Below, in pieces: positions 47,544 to 59,057 of a stretch of 64,000 nucleotides of DNA (the first letter of the stretch is position 1; each line of letters starts with the position of its first letter). The DNA comes from Acidobacteriota bacterium (GTDB lineage Bacteria; Acidobacteriota; Thermoanaerobaculia; Multivoradales; Multivoraceae). A program made the translations under genes and the position numbers. Below the pieces are notes generated by a model. That model was not told where the DNA came from. It ran no database searches and saw only the letters and a list, made by a program, of their open reading frames with translations. The DNA lies in assembly GCA_026707545.1 (NCBI GenBank), contig JAPOWR010000002.1:62001-126000 (forward strand), in the 5' to 3' direction.

Positions 47544-47589
47544 CATCCCACCCGTGGCGGCTGAAGGTCCTGCACCGCTGAGGCGCGAC

Positions 47590-47671
47590 GCGAAAGTGGC
47601 GGAACTGGTAGACGCGCTAGACTTAGGATCTAGTCCCGAAAGGGTTGGGGGTTCGAGTCCCCCCTTTCGCA
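47590..47671 (+). tRNA. tRNA-Leu (anticodon TAG)
   Basis: A class II tRNA of 82 bases without encoded CCA. The acceptor stem GCGAAAG/CTTTCGC, anticodon stem CTAGA/TCTAG with loop CTTAGGA (TAG, reading CTA), a long variable arm TCCCGAAAGGG and the T arm GGGGG/CCCCC with TTCGAGT are clear. It lies 46 bases after tRNA-Lys and 57 bases before the trigger factor start, probably in one transcript with tRNA-Lys. Confidence 0.96.
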
Positions 47672-47728
47672 CGTCTGGCACCTCCCTTACTCGCACTACC
47701 GGAATCGCCTGAGTTCTCCCGTTCGGCC

Positions 47729-49084
47729 ATGACTGTAGTGGTCAAGAAGAGGGAGATCGGCCTCTGCCGGCAGGAAATCGTCATCGAGGTTCCTGCCGAG
47801 GAAGTGGACGCCGAGTACCTGCGCGTGGCCAGGGACTACCGTCGGCGGGCCCGTCTCGACGGCTTTCGCAAGGGCAAGGCGCCGCTCGACCTGATCCGCC
47901 AGCGGTTCGCGGAAGCGATCGGCGAGGACGTGTCGGAGCGGCTGGCGCCGAGATACTGGACGCTGGCGCGCGAAGAAGAAGACGTCCGCGCCATGCTGCC
48001 GCCCAGTGTCGGACCGGTCGAGGTGGTTCCCGGCCAGCCGTTGCGCTTCACGGTCACGGTCGATGTCGAGCCCGAGGTCGAAATCGGCGACGACCGGAGC
48101 TTCGAGTTGCCCCAGCCCGAAACGCTTCCGACCGAAGCGGAAGTGGACGAGGTGCTGGAGCAGGTCCGGCTGGAGCGTTCGACCTGGGTCCCTGTCGACC
48201 GCGCCGCGGCCCGCGGTGACCGCGTGCGCGGAAAGGTCCATCGCGCCGCGATGCCGGGGTACGACGAGCAGGCGGCCGGCGAGGGAGACGACAACGATGA
48301 CGACAATCGCGGCCCGGCCAGCCACGACATCGACCTGGAGTTGGGCGACGAGCGGGTCTGGCCGGAACTCACCGACAACCTGACCGGACTCTCGGCCGGT
48401 CAGACAGCCACGTTCGAGCGCGTGGAGCAGGAGGACAACATCGAGCGGCAACGCCGCTACGACGTGGAAGTCCATGAGGTGCTCGAGCGGAAGCTGCCCG
48501 ACGTCGACGACGACTGGGCCGGCGGTCTCGCCGCGAGCATCGGGAGTGTCGACGATCTGCGGGAGAACCTCCGCTCCCAGGTGGAGGCGCGCAAGATCGA
48601 GGCGGCCCGCCAGCAGCGCACGGATGCTCTGCTCGACCAGTTGCGCGAGCGGTACCCGGTCGATCTCCCGGAGGCGGTGGTGGAGCGCGAGGCCTTGCAG
48701 ATGGCGCGGTCCTATGCGAACAACCTTGCCCGGCAGGGCGTGGATCTCGAGCAACAGCAGTTGCCCTGGGAACAGATGATGGAGGAGATCCGTCCGCAGG
48801 CGGGAAAGCGGGCGCATGCCTCCTTCCTCCTCGACCGGATCGCTCGGGAGGACGGGATCGAACCGACCCCGCAGGATCTCGAGCGTGCGCTGGAAGTCAT
48901 GGCGCGGGCCCGCAACACGCATCGGGGACGACTGCGGCGCGAACTGGAGCGGGACGGCGGCCTGGAGATGCTGAAGATCGAACTCAGGCGAGACAGGACG
49001 GTGCAGGCTCTTCTGGAGGTCGATGCGCCGACCGATCAATCGGCCGGCGCCAGGGAAGAACCTGCCGCCGAAGAAGAGGGCTAG
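47729..49084 (+). CDS. tig: trigger factor
   Basis: Ribosome-bound chaperone with peptidyl-prolyl isomerase activity, 451 residues. The ribosome-binding signature is [16 protein letters not shown] (about 45-60, family GFRxGKxP). The middle domain is the FKBP-like PPIase with an acidic insertion (GDDNDDDN near 186-193). The C-terminal helical arms end in an acidic EEPAAEEEG tail. The ATG was chosen because upstream codons lie in tRNA-Leu. It starts the conserved tig-clpP-clpX-lon cluster. Confidence 0.94.
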   Translation: MTVVVKKREIGLCRQEIVIEVPAEEVDAEYLRVARDYRRRARLDGFRKGKAPLDLIRQRFAEAIGEDVSERLAPRYWTLAREEEDVRAMLPPSVGPVEVVPGQPLRFTVTVDVEPEVEIGDDRSFELPQPETLPTEAEVDEVLEQVRLERSTWVPVDRAAARGDRVRGKVHRAAMPGYDEQAAGEGDDNDDDNRGPASHDIDLELGDERVWPELTDNLTGLSAGQTATFERVEQEDNIERQRRYDVEVHEVLERKLPDVDDDWAGGLAASIGSVDDLRENLRSQVEARKIEAARQQRTDALLDQLRERYPVDLPEAVVEREALQMARSYANNLARQGVDLEQQQLPWEQMMEEIRPQAGKRAHASFLLDRIAREDGIEPTPQDLERALEVMARARNTHRGRLRRELERDGGLEMLKIELRRDRTVQALLEVDAPTDQSAGAREEPAAEEEG

Positions 49085-49088
49085 GGCG

Positions 49089-49679
49089 ATGCTGGTACCG
49101 ATGGTGGTCGAGCAGACCAACCGGGGAGAACGCGCTTACGACATCTACTCGCGGTTGCTCAAGGACAACATCGTGTTCCTTGGCCGGGCGATCGACGACG
49201 ACGTGGCGAATCTGGTCATCGCCCAGATGCTGTTTCTCGAGTCCGAGAACCCGGAGAAGGACATTTCGCTCTACATCAACTCGCCGGGCGGCTCGGTGAC
49301 CGCCGGGTTCGCCATCTACGACACGATGCAGCATGTGAAGCCGGACGTCTCGACCCTCTGCGTCGGTCAGGCCGCGTCCTTTGCGGCAGTGCTTCTGGCG
49401 GGGGGCGCCAGGGAAAAGCGGCTCGTGCTGCCCAACGCGCGCGTGCTGATTCACCAACCCTGGGTGCAGGCTCTGGGAGGTCAGCAGACGGACATCGACA
49501 TCCACGCGCAGGACCTGCTGCGAATGCGTGGCCGGATCGACGAACTGCTTGCGTTGCACACCGGGAAGTCGACGGAAGAAGTCCACGCCGACACCGAACG
49601 GGACAAGATTCTGACCGCCGAGATGGCGGTGGAGTACGGCCTCGCCGATCGCGTCGTGGAGCGTCGCGGCGCCCGGTAG
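49089..49679 (+). CDS. clpP: ATP-dependent Clp protease proteolytic subunit
   Basis: Serine protease of the Clp machine, 196 residues. The catalytic triad is Ser97 (in GQAASFAAV), His122 (LIHQP) and Asp172 (TERDK), in normal spacing. The N-terminus [24 protein letters not shown] is typical; an ATG four codons later is an alternative start. It begins four bases after tig. The following gene encodes its unfoldase partner ClpX. Confidence 0.96.
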   Translation: MLVPMVVEQTNRGERAYDIYSRLLKDNIVFLGRAIDDDVANLVIAQMLFLESENPEKDISLYINSPGGSVTAGFAIYDTMQHVKPDVSTLCVGQAASFAAVLLAGGAREKRLVLPNARVLIHQPWVQALGGQQTDIDIHAQDLLRMRGRIDELLALHTGKSTEEVHADTERDKILTAEMAVEYGLADRVVERRGAR

Positions 49680-49815
49680 CCGCCGCCGAGCGGGCGCACC
49701 GATGGCAGGTCGCGGCCCCGAGCCGTGCTACCATCCGTAGGTGCCCGCGGCCTGTTGTGGTCGTCGCAGGCAGACTGGACGAAGCGCACGAAAGCAAGCA
49801 GGAACGAGCCGACGG

Positions 49816-51051
49816 ATGCCGAAGAAGGACAGCGGAGACGACGCCCTCAGGTGCTCTTTCTGTAGCAAGAGCCAGCGCGAAGTCAAGAAGCTCATTGCCG
49901 GTCCGACGGTCTTCATCTGCGATGAGTGCGTCGACATCTGCCTCGACATCATTGCCGAGGACCGGATGCTGGAGCAGCGCCAGGAAGCGGCCCTGCCCAA
50001 GCCTCAGGAACTGAAGAAGCTGCTCGACGACTACGTGATCGGGCAGGAGCAGGCGAAGAAGAAGCTCGCCGTCGCGGTCTACAACCACTACAAGCGGATC
50101 GACTTCGGCGACCGGGCGAGGACCGACGTCGAACTGCAGAAGTCGAACATCCTGCTGATCGGCCCCACGGGCACGGGCAAGACGCTCCTGGCGCAGACCC
50201 TGGCGCGGCTGCTCAGCGTCCCCTTCACGATCGCGGATGCGACCACGCTGACCGAGGCCGGCTACGTCGGTGAGGACGTCGAGAACATCATCCTGAAGCT
50301 CTACCAGGCCTCAGGGAGCGACAAGGAGAAGACCCAGCGCGGGATCGTCTACATCGACGAGGTGGACAAGATCTGCCGCAAGGGCGACAACCCGTCGATC
50401 ACCAGGGACGTGTCGGGCGAAGGGGTGCAGCAGGCGTTGCTCAAGATCCTCGAGGGCACGCAGTGCAACGTGCCGCCCCAGGGCGGCCGCAAGCACCCGC
50501 ACCAGGAGTTCCTGCAGATCGACACGACCAACATCCTCTTCATCTGTGGAGGCGCGTTCGTCGGCCTCGAGGAGCGCATCGAGCGGCGCATGAACGAGAA
50601 GACGATGGGCTTCGGCGCCGACATCAAGAACCGCGACAAGCGGGCGGGCGAGATGCTCCGGCACGTGCTGCCCGAGGATCTGATCAAGTACGGCCTGATT
50701 CCCGAGTTCGTGGGCCGCCTGCCGGTCGTCGCCACGCTGGAGCAGCTCGACGAGGACGCCCTCGTCCGGATCCTGACCGAGCCCAAGAACTCCCTGGTCC
50801 GGCAGTACGAAGCGATGTTCGAGTTCGAGGACGTGAAGCTCACGTTCACGGCCGAGGCGCTGCGGGCGGTGGCACGGCAGGCCATGAAGCGCAATGTCGG
50901 AGCCCGGGGCCTCAGGATCATCCTCGAGGAACTGATGCTGGAACTGATGTACGGCCTGCCGTCCGAAGCCGGCGTCAAGGAGTGCGTCATCAACGAGGAT
51001 GTGGTGATGAAGGGCATTCAGCCGCTGACCGTCTACGAGAAGGCGGTCTAG
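49816..51051 (+). CDS. clpX: ATP-dependent Clp protease ATP-binding subunit ClpX
   Basis: AAA+ unfoldase that feeds substrates, including tmRNA-tagged ones, to ClpP. The 411-residue protein has the zinc-binding N-domain (Cys13, Cys16, Cys35, Cys38), Walker A GPTGTGKT, Walker [10 protein letters not shown], the pore loop GYVGED and the ClpP-docking loop region with IGF replaced by a MGFGAD stretch. The gap to clpP is 136 bases and may hold a promoter (TACCAT at 49729-49734 is a weak -10 candidate). lon starts two bases after its stop. Confidence 0.96.
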   Translation: MPKKDSGDDALRCSFCSKSQREVKKLIAGPTVFICDECVDICLDIIAEDRMLEQRQEAALPKPQELKKLLDDYVIGQEQAKKKLAVAVYNHYKRIDFGDRARTDVELQKSNILLIGPTGTGKTLLAQTLARLLSVPFTIADATTLTEAGYVGEDVENIILKLYQASGSDKEKTQRGIVYIDEVDKICRKGDNPSITRDVSGEGVQQALLKILEGTQCNVPPQGGRKHPHQEFLQIDTTNILFICGGAFVGLEERIERRMNEKTMGFGADIKNRDKRAGEMLRHVLPEDLIKYGLIPEFVGRLPVVATLEQLDEDALVRILTEPKNSLVRQYEAMFEFEDVKLTFTAEALRAVARQAMKRNVGARGLRIILEELMLELMYGLPSEAGVKECVINEDVVMKGIQPLTVYEKAV

Positions 51052-51053
51052 CG

Positions 51054-53534
51054 ATGGCTTCCGGATACGTTTCGACGTCCAGCGAGCGGCTGCCGGTTGT
51101 GCCGCTCAGGGACATGGTCGTGTTCCCCCAGATGATGGCCCCCTTCATCGTCGGGCGTCGCGGCTCGGTGCTGGCGCTGGAGCAGACGCTGCGCACCGCC
51201 GGCAAGCTGATCTTCCTGGTCGCCCAGCGGGATCCCAAGGTGGATGATCCCGGCATCGACGACATCCATCCGATCGGGGTCGTCGCGCGGGTCGTTCAGA
51301 ACGTCAAGTTGCCGAACGGCAACGTGAAGGTCATGGTCGAAGGCCTGCGCCGGGCGGAGCTGCGGACCCTGGAGGAAAAGGACGGCGCCTTCGAGGCCGA
51401 GGTCGAGGTCTACGAGATCCACTACCCGGCCGACGACAAGGTCCAGGTCTACATGAGCCGGCTGCTCAACAGCTTCGAGCAGTACGCCAAGATGTCCCAC
51501 CACCTGGCCTTCGAGAGCCTGATGTCGACGCTGAAGCTCGACGATCCCGACCGCTTCGCCGACGCGCTGGCCGCGCACCTGACCGTCTCCACCGCCGAGA
51601 AGCAGACTCTGCTCGAGACGCTGAATCCGTACGAACGCCTGCAGGCGGTGCACGACCTGCTCGATGTCGAGGTCGAGAAGATCAACATCGACAAGCGGAT
51701 CAACGTGCAGGTCAAGAAGCAGATGGAGAAGGCGCAGAAGGAGTACTACCTCAACGAGAAGATCAAGGCGATCCACCACGAGCTCGGGCGCAAGGACGAT
51801 CGCGCCGACGAGATCGCCGAGCTGAAGGAGAAGATCGAGAAGTCCGGCGCTCCGAAGCTGGTGCGCGAGAAGGCCTCGCAGGAGCTGCGGCGTCTGGAGG
51901 CCATGCCGCCGGTGTCGGCCGAGGCGACCGTGTCGCGCAACTACGTCGACTGGCTGGTCTCGGTGCCGTGGAAGAAGCGGAGCCGCGAACTGAAGGATCT
52001 GAAGAAGGCCGCCACGATCCTGGACCAGGGTCACTACGGGCTGGAAAAGGTCAAGGAGCGGGTGCTTGAGTTCCTGGCCGTTCGCCAACTGACGAACAAG
52101 AACCAGACCTCGATCATCTGCTTCGTCGGCCCGCCGGGCGTGGGCAAGTCGTCGCTGGCCAAATCGATTGCCGCGGCCACGGGCCGCAAGTTCGTGCGCC
52201 TTTCCCTGGGCGGCGTGCGGGACGAGGCCGAAATCCGCGGGCACCGGCGCACGTACATCGGCGCCTTCCCGGGCCAGATCATCCAGATGATGAAGCGGGC
52301 GGGGACGGTCAACCCCGTGTTCCTGCTCGACGAGGTGGACAAGATGTCCATGGACTTCCGCGGCGACCCGTCGTCGGCCCTGCTGGAAGTGCTCGATCCA
52401 GAGCAGAACGACACGTTCGTCGACCACTACATGGACATCGAGTACGACCTCTCGAAGGTCATGTTCATCGCCACGGCGAACGTCGAGCATCCGATCCCGC
52501 CGGCACTGAAGGACCGGATGGAGATCATTCAGCTAGCCGGTTACACGCCGAACGAGAAGCTCGAGATCGCGCGCCAGTTCCTGGTGCCGCGGCAGTTGGA
52601 CAGCCACGGCCTGACCGCCGACGAGATCCGGTTCAGTGACGACAGTCTCGGCTTCCTGATGGACTCCTACACCCGCGAGGCGGGTGTTCGCAACCTGGAG
52701 CGCGAGATCGCCGCCGTCTGCCGCAAACTGGCCCGACGGCTCGTCGAGGAAGGCCGCGCCAAGAAGGTGAAGGCGAAACAGAAGGGCAAGGGGAAGCAGA
52801 AGGCCAAGGCGAAGGCCGCGGACGCGGAGCCGGCGATCGCCGTCGATGCGAGCCTGGTCGCGGAGCTTCTCGGCAAGCCGAAGTTCCGGCCCCGCAAGAA
52901 GCTCGACGAGTCGGAAGTCGGCGTTGCCACGGGGCTGGCCTGGACTCAGGCCGGGGGTGAACTGCTGGAGAGCGAAGTCGGCCTGATGAAGGGAACGGGC
53001 AAGCTGATCCTGACCGGCAAGCTCGGCGACGTGATGAAGGAATCGGCGCGGGCCGCGATGTCCTATCTTCGTAGCCGCTCGGACGTCTTCGGGCTGGAAC
53101 CGGGGTTCCACGCGGACCGTGATCTGCACATCCACGTACCCGAAGGGGCGATCCCCAAGGACGGTCCGTCGGCCGGCATCACGATGGCTTCGGCGCTGAT
53201 CTCGGCTCTGCTCGAGGTGCCGGTGCGCGGCGACGTGGCGATGACCGGCGAGATCACCCTGCGGGGGAAGGTGCTGCCGGTGGGCGGGATCAAGGACAAG
53301 GTGCTGGCGGCATACCGTGCCGGGATCTTCGAGATTCTGCTGCCGAAGGAGAACGACAAGGACCTCGAGGAAGTGCCCGAGGAGGTCCGGAACGAGATGA
53401 CCTTCCATCTCGTCGAGTCGATGGACGAGGTGCTGGAAGCCGTCTTCGACGGCCCTGTCCGCCGGGTGCCGGAGGTACCGGCCGACTTCCAGAAGCCGGC
53501 GGATGAGGCGCCGCCGGCGAACGTCGCCCACTGA
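51054..53534 (+). CDS. lon: ATP-dependent protease Lon
   Basis: An 826-residue AAA+ protease. The N-terminal substrate-binding domain ([13 protein letters not shown]) is followed by an ATPase with Walker A GPPGVGKS (359-366) and Walker B FLLDEVDK. The protease has Ser706 in KDGPSAG and Lys749 in [10 protein letters not shown] as the catalytic dyad. An unusual Lys-rich insertion ([16 protein letters not shown], about 572-587) lies between the ATPase lid and the protease domain. It is adjacent to clpX and engB, a common order. Confidence 0.96.
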   Translation: MASGYVSTSSERLPVVPLRDMVVFPQMMAPFIVGRRGSVLALEQTLRTAGKLIFLVAQRDPKVDDPGIDDIHPIGVVARVVQNVKLPNGNVKVMVEGLRRAELRTLEEKDGAFEAEVEVYEIHYPADDKVQVYMSRLLNSFEQYAKMSHHLAFESLMSTLKLDDPDRFADALAAHLTVSTAEKQTLLETLNPYERLQAVHDLLDVEVEKINIDKRINVQVKKQMEKAQKEYYLNEKIKAIHHELGRKDDRADEIAELKEKIEKSGAPKLVREKASQELRRLEAMPPVSAEATVSRNYVDWLVSVPWKKRSRELKDLKKAATILDQGHYGLEKVKERVLEFLAVRQLTNKNQTSIICFVGPPGVGKSSLAKSIAAATGRKFVRLSLGGVRDEAEIRGHRRTYIGAFPGQIIQMMKRAGTVNPVFLLDEVDKMSMDFRGDPSSALLEVLDPEQNDTFVDHYMDIEYDLSKVMFIATANVEHPIPPALKDRMEIIQLAGYTPNEKLEIARQFLVPRQLDSHGLTADEIRFSDDSLGFLMDSYTREAGVRNLEREIAAVCRKLARRLVEEGRAKKVKAKQKGKGKQKAKAKAADAEPAIAVDASLVAELLGKPKFRPRKKLDESEVGVATGLAWTQAGGELLESEVGLMKGTGKLILTGKLGDVMKESARAAMSYLRSRSDVFGLEPGFHADRDLHIHVPEGAIPKDGPSAGITMASALISALLEVPVRGDVAMTGEITLRGKVLPVGGIKDKVLAAYRAGIFEILLPKENDKDLEEVPEEVRNEMTFHLVESMDEVLEAVFDGPVRRVPEVPADFQKPADEAPPANVAH

Positions 53535-53553
53535 AGCCGGGAGGAACAGGACC

Positions 53554-54171
53554 GTGAAGGTCCGCAGCGCGCGCTTCGTCGTTTCGGCCGTGCGGGCCGC
53601 CGACCTGCCCAGGGACGGTTTCCCTCAGATCGTCTTCGCCGGGCGGTCGAACGTCGGCAAGTCAAGCCTGATCAACCGGATGCTCGGGCGCAAGGACCTT
53701 GCGCGCACGAGTTCCAAGCCGGGGCGTACGAGGACGGTCAACTTCTTCCTGATCGACGAGTCGTGGTACGTGGTCGATCTGCCGGGCTACGGCTACGCGC
53801 GGGTTTCGAAGCGTGAGCGGGAGGCCTGGGGCCGGAGCGTGGAACGGTATCTACGGTCGGCTGCCGGTCTGGCCAGGGTGGTTCTGCTGGTGGATGGTAA
53901 GGTCGCCGGGACACCACTCGACTCCGAAGCGTACGCGTACCTTCGCAGTCTGAAGTTCGATCCCGTGGTCGCGGTGACCAAGATCGACCGCATTGGGCGC
54001 GGGGCTCGGGCGCGAACCCTTGCCGAGGTTGCAGAGCTGTTGGGAATGCCGTCCGCGGCGGCGCTGTTTCCCGTGTCGTCTCGAACTGGTGAGGGCGTGG
54101 CGCGGCTGCTCGGAGTGTTGCTGAACCCGGAGTTCAGCCCTGGTGGCACACCACAGAACCCAAGGACCTGA
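53554..54171 (+). CDS. engB: ribosome biogenesis GTP-binding protein EngB/YsxC
   Basis: A 205-residue essential GTPase for 50S assembly. The G motifs are GRSNVGKSS (G1), [13 protein letters not shown] (switch), DLPGYGYA (G3) and TKID (G4). I chose the GTG start after GGGAGGAACAGGACC, which gives the standard [13 protein letters not shown]-terminus. It follows lon by 19 bases and precedes rho by four. Confidence 0.95.
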   Translation: MKVRSARFVVSAVRAADLPRDGFPQIVFAGRSNVGKSSLINRMLGRKDLARTSSKPGRTRTVNFFLIDESWYVVDLPGYGYARVSKREREAWGRSVERYLRSAAGLARVVLLVDGKVAGTPLDSEAYAYLRSLKFDPVVAVTKIDRIGRGARARTLAEVAELLGMPSAAALFPVSSRTGEGVARLLGVLLNPEFSPGGTPQNPRT

Positions 54172-54175
54172 GAAG

Positions 54176-55519
54176 ATGACGACGAACGGAGCCCGGGAAG
54201 CGACGAGTAGTGGTGGCGGCGCGCGGGCGGCTGTCAGCGCCGACCTGGCCTTCGACCTGAAGGCCCTCAAGGAGCTGAGCAACCGCGACCTTCTGAAGCT
54301 GGCGCGCGAGCTGGATGTGGTCGGGGCCGCCGGCCTGGCCAGGCAGGAGTTGAGCTTCAAGATCCTGGAGGCGCAGACGGAGAAGAGCGGGCTGCTCTTC
54401 GGCGAGGGCGTTCTCGAGTGCCTGAGCGACGGCTACGGGTTCCTGCGAGCCCCGGAGTACAGCTACCTGCCGGGACCGGATGACATCTACGTCTCCCGCA
54501 GCCAGATCCGGCGTTTCGACCTGCGCACCGGAGACACGGTTTCGGGGCAGGTGCGCCAGCCGAAGAACAAGGGCGAGCGCTACCTGGCCCTGATCAAGCT
54601 GGAGGCGGTGAACTTCGAGCACCCGGACGCGGTGCGCCAGAAGATCTTCTTCGACAACCTGACGCCCCTCTACCCGGAGGAGCGTCTGCGGCTCGAGGTG
54701 GAAGGCGACCTGTCGTCCCGGGTGACGGATCTGGTGGCGCCGATGGGCAAGGGCCAACGCGCCCTGATCGTGGCGCCGCCGCGGACCGGCAAGACGATGC
54801 TGCTGCAGTCCCTGGCGCGCTCGATCGCGACCAACCACCCGGAAGTCGTGCTGGTCGTCCTGCTGATCGACGAGCGGCCCGAGGAAGTGACGGACATGGA
54901 GCGTTCGGTGCGCGGCGAGGTCGTGTCGTCCACCTTCGACGAGCCCGCTTCGCGCCACACCCAGGTCGCCGAGATGGTGATCGAGAAGGCGAAGCGGCTG
55001 GTCGAGTACGGCAAGGACGTGGTCATCCTGCTCGACTCGATCACCCGACTGGCGCGCGCCTACAACACGGTGCAGCCACCGTCGGGCAAGGTGCTGTCGG
55101 GCGGCATCGACGCGAACGCGCTGCAGCGGCCGAAGCGGTTCTTCGGGGCCGCCCGGAACATCGAGGGCGGCGGCTCGCTGACGATCGTCGCGACCGCGTT
55201 GATCGACACCGGCAGCCGGATGGACGACGTGATCTTCGAAGAGTTCAAGGGCACCGGCAACTCCGAACTGCACCTGGACCGGAAACTGGTCGACAAGCGG
55301 ATTTTCCCGGCCATCGACATCGACAAGTCGGGCACACGCAAGGAGGAGCTGCTCCTGTCGCCGGATGAACTGCAGCGGGTCTGGGTGCTGCGCAAGGTGC
55401 TGAACCCGTTACCGGTGGTCGAGAGCATGGAGGTCCTCCAGGAACGGCTCAAGAACACGCCCTCGAATGCCGATTTCCTGGCCGCCATGTCCAGGGGTGC
55501 CCGGGGAGCTCCGAACTGA
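54176..55519 (+). CDS. rho: transcription termination factor Rho
   Basis: RNA-dependent hexameric helicase, 447 residues. The N-terminal helical part ([19 protein letters not shown]) and cold-shock-like RNA-binding domain ([22 protein letters not shown]) precede the ATPase: Walker A APPRTGKT (about 200-207), Walker [16 protein letters not shown] and the Q-loop [23 protein letters not shown]. Length is at the compact end with no long insertion. Intrinsic terminators appear scarce in this window, so Rho is probably important here. Confidence 0.97.
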   Translation: MTTNGAREATSSGGGARAAVSADLAFDLKALKELSNRDLLKLARELDVVGAAGLARQELSFKILEAQTEKSGLLFGEGVLECLSDGYGFLRAPEYSYLPGPDDIYVSRSQIRRFDLRTGDTVSGQVRQPKNKGERYLALIKLEAVNFEHPDAVRQKIFFDNLTPLYPEERLRLEVEGDLSSRVTDLVAPMGKGQRALIVAPPRTGKTMLLQSLARSIATNHPEVVLVVLLIDERPEEVTDMERSVRGEVVSSTFDEPASRHTQVAEMVIEKAKRLVEYGKDVVILLDSITRLARAYNTVQPPSGKVLSGGIDANALQRPKRFFGAARNIEGGGSLTIVATALIDTGSRMDDVIFEEFKGTGNSELHLDRKLVDKRIFPAIDIDKSGTRKEELLLSPDELQRVWVLRKVLNPLPVVESMEVLQERLKNTPSNADFLAAMSRGARGAPN

Positions 55520-55542
55520 GTTCGGCGCCCCGCCGGTCCCGC

Positions 55543-56826
55543 GTGGCCGTCCTGCCGACCGCGCCGTCGTCGGTGCTGGCGGACTACCACGAGCTACTGA
55601 ACCTCGCGGGCTATCGCGAGGTCGTCGACCCTTACGTCGACACGGCGCTCAAGATCAACATCTCCTGGCACTTCTTCTATCCCGGCAGCTCCACGACGCC
55701 GTGGCAGCTGGAAGGGGTTGTGCGGGCGATGAAGAAGGACGGCTACGACCCGGATCTCATCCACGGCTGCCACAACCGGACCGTCGTGATCGACGCCCGA
55801 TTGGGCGAACGGGAGAACAAGCAGATCGACGTCATCCGGGCCCACGGCCTGCGCAACATCCACCTCTACGAAGAGGGTGAGGAATGGCTGGACGTACGGG
55901 ACGCCGTCGGCGACCTGACCGAGCGCTTCCTGTGCCTGAACGACGTGTACCCGCAGGGGTTCCACATTCCGGCGCGGTTCGTGGGCGAGAACATCATCCA
56001 CCTGCCGACGGTCAAGACGCACGTCTTCACCACGACGACGGGCGCCATGAAGAACGCCTTCGGCGGCCTGCTGAACGAGCGCCGGCACTGGACTCATCCC
56101 GTGATCCACGAGACCCTGGTCGACCTGCTGATGATCCAGCAGCACATCCACCGGGGCGTGTTCGCGGCCATGGACGGGACGTTTACCGGCGACGGCCCGG
56201 GCCCGCGCTGCATGATCCCCCGCATCGGCAACGTCGTCCTTGCCAGCGCCGATCAGGTGGCCATCGATGCGGTGGCGGCGAAGCTGATGGGCTTCGATCC
56301 GCTGCGGATCCGCTACATCCGGCTGGCCCACGATCTGGGTCTGGGTTGCGGCGACCCGCGCGAGATCGAAGTCGTGGGCGATCCCGCGGTCGCGGACAGG
56401 AACTGGGGATTCGTGGGGCCCTTCCGCAAGATGACGTTCGCGGCAAGGATGCAGCACAAGATCTACTGGGGTCCCCTGCGGCGTCCGATCGAGTGGTCGC
56501 TGCGCACCTTTCTCGCGCCCTGGGCCTATCTGGCGAGCGTTCTGTACCACGACTCGTTCTGGTATCCGTACAAGGCGAAGAAGCAGATGGCCGAGGTCCT
56601 GGCGAGTCCCTGGGGCCGCCTGTTCGCCGGCTGGGAAAGGGCGAAGGCCGACGGGCGTGGCTACCCAAGGATCGAAGACCGGCCGGCCGCCGTCTTCCGC
56701 ACCGGTTGGCGCGCTTTTGTGACGTCGCTCGGCGTTCTCTGGACCTGCCTGCGCGAGGCTCCTGAGGTGGCGGTGCGTCTGACAAGGCGTTCGGGCAGTA
56801 CGGGCGTTCGCGGCTCGGGGTCCTGA
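55543..56826 (+). CDS. DUF362 domain protein
   Basis: A 427-residue protein with the DUF362 pattern: HLPTVKTHVFTTTTGAMKNAFGGLL in the core, GVFAAMDGTFTGDGPGP, and ASADQVAIDAVAAKLMGFDP. Members are often linked to iron-sulfur proteins, but no CxxCxxC cluster motif is seen here, and the function is unknown. The C-terminal about 140 residues have no recognisable domain. It starts with GTG 23 bases after rho. A family-level call is safe; a role is not. Confidence 0.82.
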   Translation: MAVLPTAPSSVLADYHELLNLAGYREVVDPYVDTALKINISWHFFYPGSSTTPWQLEGVVRAMKKDGYDPDLIHGCHNRTVVIDARLGERENKQIDVIRAHGLRNIHLYEEGEEWLDVRDAVGDLTERFLCLNDVYPQGFHIPARFVGENIIHLPTVKTHVFTTTTGAMKNAFGGLLNERRHWTHPVIHETLVDLLMIQQHIHRGVFAAMDGTFTGDGPGPRCMIPRIGNVVLASADQVAIDAVAAKLMGFDPLRIRYIRLAHDLGLGCGDPREIEVVGDPAVADRNWGFVGPFRKMTFAARMQHKIYWGPLRRPIEWSLRTFLAPWAYLASVLYHDSFWYPYKAKKQMAEVLASPWGRLFAGWERAKADGRGYPRIEDRPAAVFRTGWRAFVTSLGVLWTCLREAPEVAVRLTRRSGSTGVRGSGS

Positions 56827-56839
56827 GCCGGCGCGTCGC

Positions 56840-58981
56840 GTGATGGCCGAACGGCCCTGGAGGGACCGCGGCGCCGGGTCGATCGTCACGCTGGCCCTGG
56901 CCGCCGTCGTCTTCTACGCCGGTACCTTCCATCTCGGCGCGTCCGCCACAGCCCGGATCACCGCCTCGGCTCTGCTCCTGCTCCTCGCGTGCTGGGGAGC
57001 AACGGAGTTCCGTGACCCTCTCGGCTTGGCAACCGTTCGGGCGCCCTGGTGGCCGGCGCTGCCGGCGGCGCTCTGGCTTTCGGTTCTGGCCAGTTGGCTG
57101 TTGTCGCCGGTCGGACGCGCCGGAGAGTCGATCGTCGTCTTCCTGCTGCCCGCGGCCTGGGCGGCGGCGGGCATCGGCCGTCTGCTGCACCGGCCGGAAG
57201 CGCGGCGATGGGCTCTTGCAGGCTGCGCGGCGGTTGGCCTGGCCGCGTCGATCTGGGCCCTGATCCAGCAGCCCCTGCACGACCAGGGCCGGGCCGCGCT
57301 GCCGATCGGCCACCACAACCAGTTGGCCCTCCTGCTCGTTGCGCTGCTGCCGTCGGCCATCCTCGGGACGTGGCGCGTGCCATGGCCCGGCGGCGGCCGG
57401 CCGCGGCTTGTGGCGGCCGTCCTCGTGGGTGGGACCCTGCTCTGGACTCTGAGCGCGACGGGCTCCATGTCGGGCCTGCTTGCGCTGGCGCTTCAGGTCC
57501 TCGCGGTGGCGGGGTGGACCGCGTGGCGCCTGGCTACCCCGAGGTGGTTGGCGGGAGTTGGCACCCTGCTGGCTCTTGTGATCGCGCTGGCCCTCGTCGC
57601 GGCCTGGGCGGCTCCCCGGCACGAAGTCCCAGGCCCGGTCGAGCGCCTCGGAGCGGTGGTCCGCCTCGAGGATCCGTCATTGCTGTCGCGCCGAACCTAC
57701 GCGGTTGCGGCGATGGACGGCTTCGCCGAGCGGCCCATCCTCGGATGGGGTCCCGGCTCGTCGAACTGGACACTCGCCAGTCACTGGCGGCCGGCCCCGG
57801 GCGTTCACCCACCCGGCGAGGTGATCACCGATGCGCACAGCCTGCTGGCGCAGGCGCCGTACGAGCTGGGGGCGCTCGGTTCGCTGCTGCTGCTCGGCGT
57901 GATCGTGCGCTACGGCCAGCGCCACCTGCGCGAACTCGTGCGGTCGGCGCGGCGGTCCGCGGGGTCCATCGGCGATCCGGAGCTTCTGGCGGCGGCGATG
58001 CTCGGTCTACTGGGTACGGGGATCTGCCTGGTGTTCGGCGTCTTTGCCGGTGTGCTGGCGGTGCCTGCGGCGCTGATTCTGAATCTGGGTCTGGCTTCGG
58101 CGGCGCGTGATGCCGGGACGGGAGCCGAGGGCATGCCCTCGGGCTGGCCGTGGCCCCGGGCCCGGGTTCTCGTGTTCCTGTGGTTGGCCGCCGCGCTTGG
58201 GTGGTCGCTGGAGCGGGCCTGGGCGGCGAGAGCCTACGAACGCGCGATCGGAGCGGCAGGCTCCTCGGGCGGCGTGGTGGCCGAGGCCGCAGCAGGCGAT
58301 CCGTCGACCCTCCGCCTTCAGGAGGCGGTAGCGGCGGATCCTCGGTTTCCCCTCTACCGCGTGCGCCTGGATCCATGGGCGGCGGCCACGGCCGCCGACG
58401 GGCTGGCGCCGCTCTGGCTGCTGGCCGGCACAGTCGACGGCGAGGACCTGGAGCGGAGACGGGAAGCGTTGGAGCGGGCCTGCGATCTCGATCCGCTGGC
58501 CGCGCTCGCGCCGTTCGAGCTGATGCGCCTGGAGCGCGGGGCGGGGAGTGCCGCCGGGGAGCCGCGAGTGGCCGAGCGGGCCGCGCGGGCGATCCTCGCC
58601 GAGCCGTTGCTTCTGGCCGCCGTCGCCTTCGAGGGAGACCCCGATCTGCGGGCCGAGGTCCATCGCGGGATCAGGGCCTGGCCGGGCCTGCCGCCGGGCT
58701 GGTCCGAGTCGTTCGAGGAGCTATGGCTTCTGTTGGACTGGTCGAACGGCGCCGAGGGTCCGTCGCGTGACGTGCTTTCCATCGACGCGGACCGCCGCGC
58801 AGCGGTCTCGTTCAGCCTGTTCGCCTTCCGTCGGCCGCCGTGGCCGCTCTCGATCGGCGCCGTGCCGCTCCGGAGCCATCGCCTGGAGACGATCACCGCC
58901 CATGATCTACCTGCCGTGACCAGATTGCCGCAGACGGCGCCGGAGCCCTTCTGGATCGGACGCTGCGGGGTGGGCGAGTAG
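56840..58981 (+). CDS. O-antigen ligase/polymerase-like membrane protein
   Basis: A 713-residue inner-membrane protein. About ten or more hydrophobic helices fill residues 15-460. The Wzy/WaaL-type periplasmic region has RPILGWGPGSSNW and ITDAHSLLAQ, typical of O-antigen ligases. After the last helix (RVLVFLWLAAALGWSLERAW) a soluble C-terminal part of about 240 residues follows, including a helical ERRREALERACDLDPLAALAPFELM segment that looks TPR-like. It probably joins or polymerises surface polysaccharide, fitting the LPS genes in the window. Start is GTG followed by ATG. Confidence 0.75.
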   Translation: MMAERPWRDRGAGSIVTLALAAVVFYAGTFHLGASATARITASALLLLLACWGATEFRDPLGLATVRAPWWPALPAALWLSVLASWLLSPVGRAGESIVVFLLPAAWAAAGIGRLLHRPEARRWALAGCAAVGLAASIWALIQQPLHDQGRAALPIGHHNQLALLLVALLPSAILGTWRVPWPGGGRPRLVAAVLVGGTLLWTLSATGSMSGLLALALQVLAVAGWTAWRLATPRWLAGVGTLLALVIALALVAAWAAPRHEVPGPVERLGAVVRLEDPSLLSRRTYAVAAMDGFAERPILGWGPGSSNWTLASHWRPAPGVHPPGEVITDAHSLLAQAPYELGALGSLLLLGVIVRYGQRHLRELVRSARRSAGSIGDPELLAAAMLGLLGTGICLVFGVFAGVLAVPAALILNLGLASAARDAGTGAEGMPSGWPWPRARVLVFLWLAAALGWSLERAWAARAYERAIGAAGSSGGVVAEAAAGDPSTLRLQEAVAADPRFPLYRVRLDPWAAATAADGLAPLWLLAGTVDGEDLERRREALERACDLDPLAALAPFELMRLERGAGSAAGEPRVAERAARAILAEPLLLAAVAFEGDPDLRAEVHRGIRAWPGLPPGWSESFEELWLLLDWSNGAEGPSRDVLSIDADRRAAVSFSLFAFRRPPWPLSIGAVPLRSHRLETITAHDLPAVTRLPQTAPEPFWIGRCGVGE

Positions 58982-59057
58982 CGGCGGGTATCAGCCACAG
59001 GCCCGTGACGGGCGCATGGACTGGTTCTCGTGTCGCGCCGATGCTGCTAGCCGGGGT

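Noticed and set aside
59001-59013. Hairpin GCCCG-TGA-CGGGC between convergent genes as bidirectional terminator
   Set aside because: Five-base stem with a three-base loop and no T tract on either side; expected by chance at this GC content.
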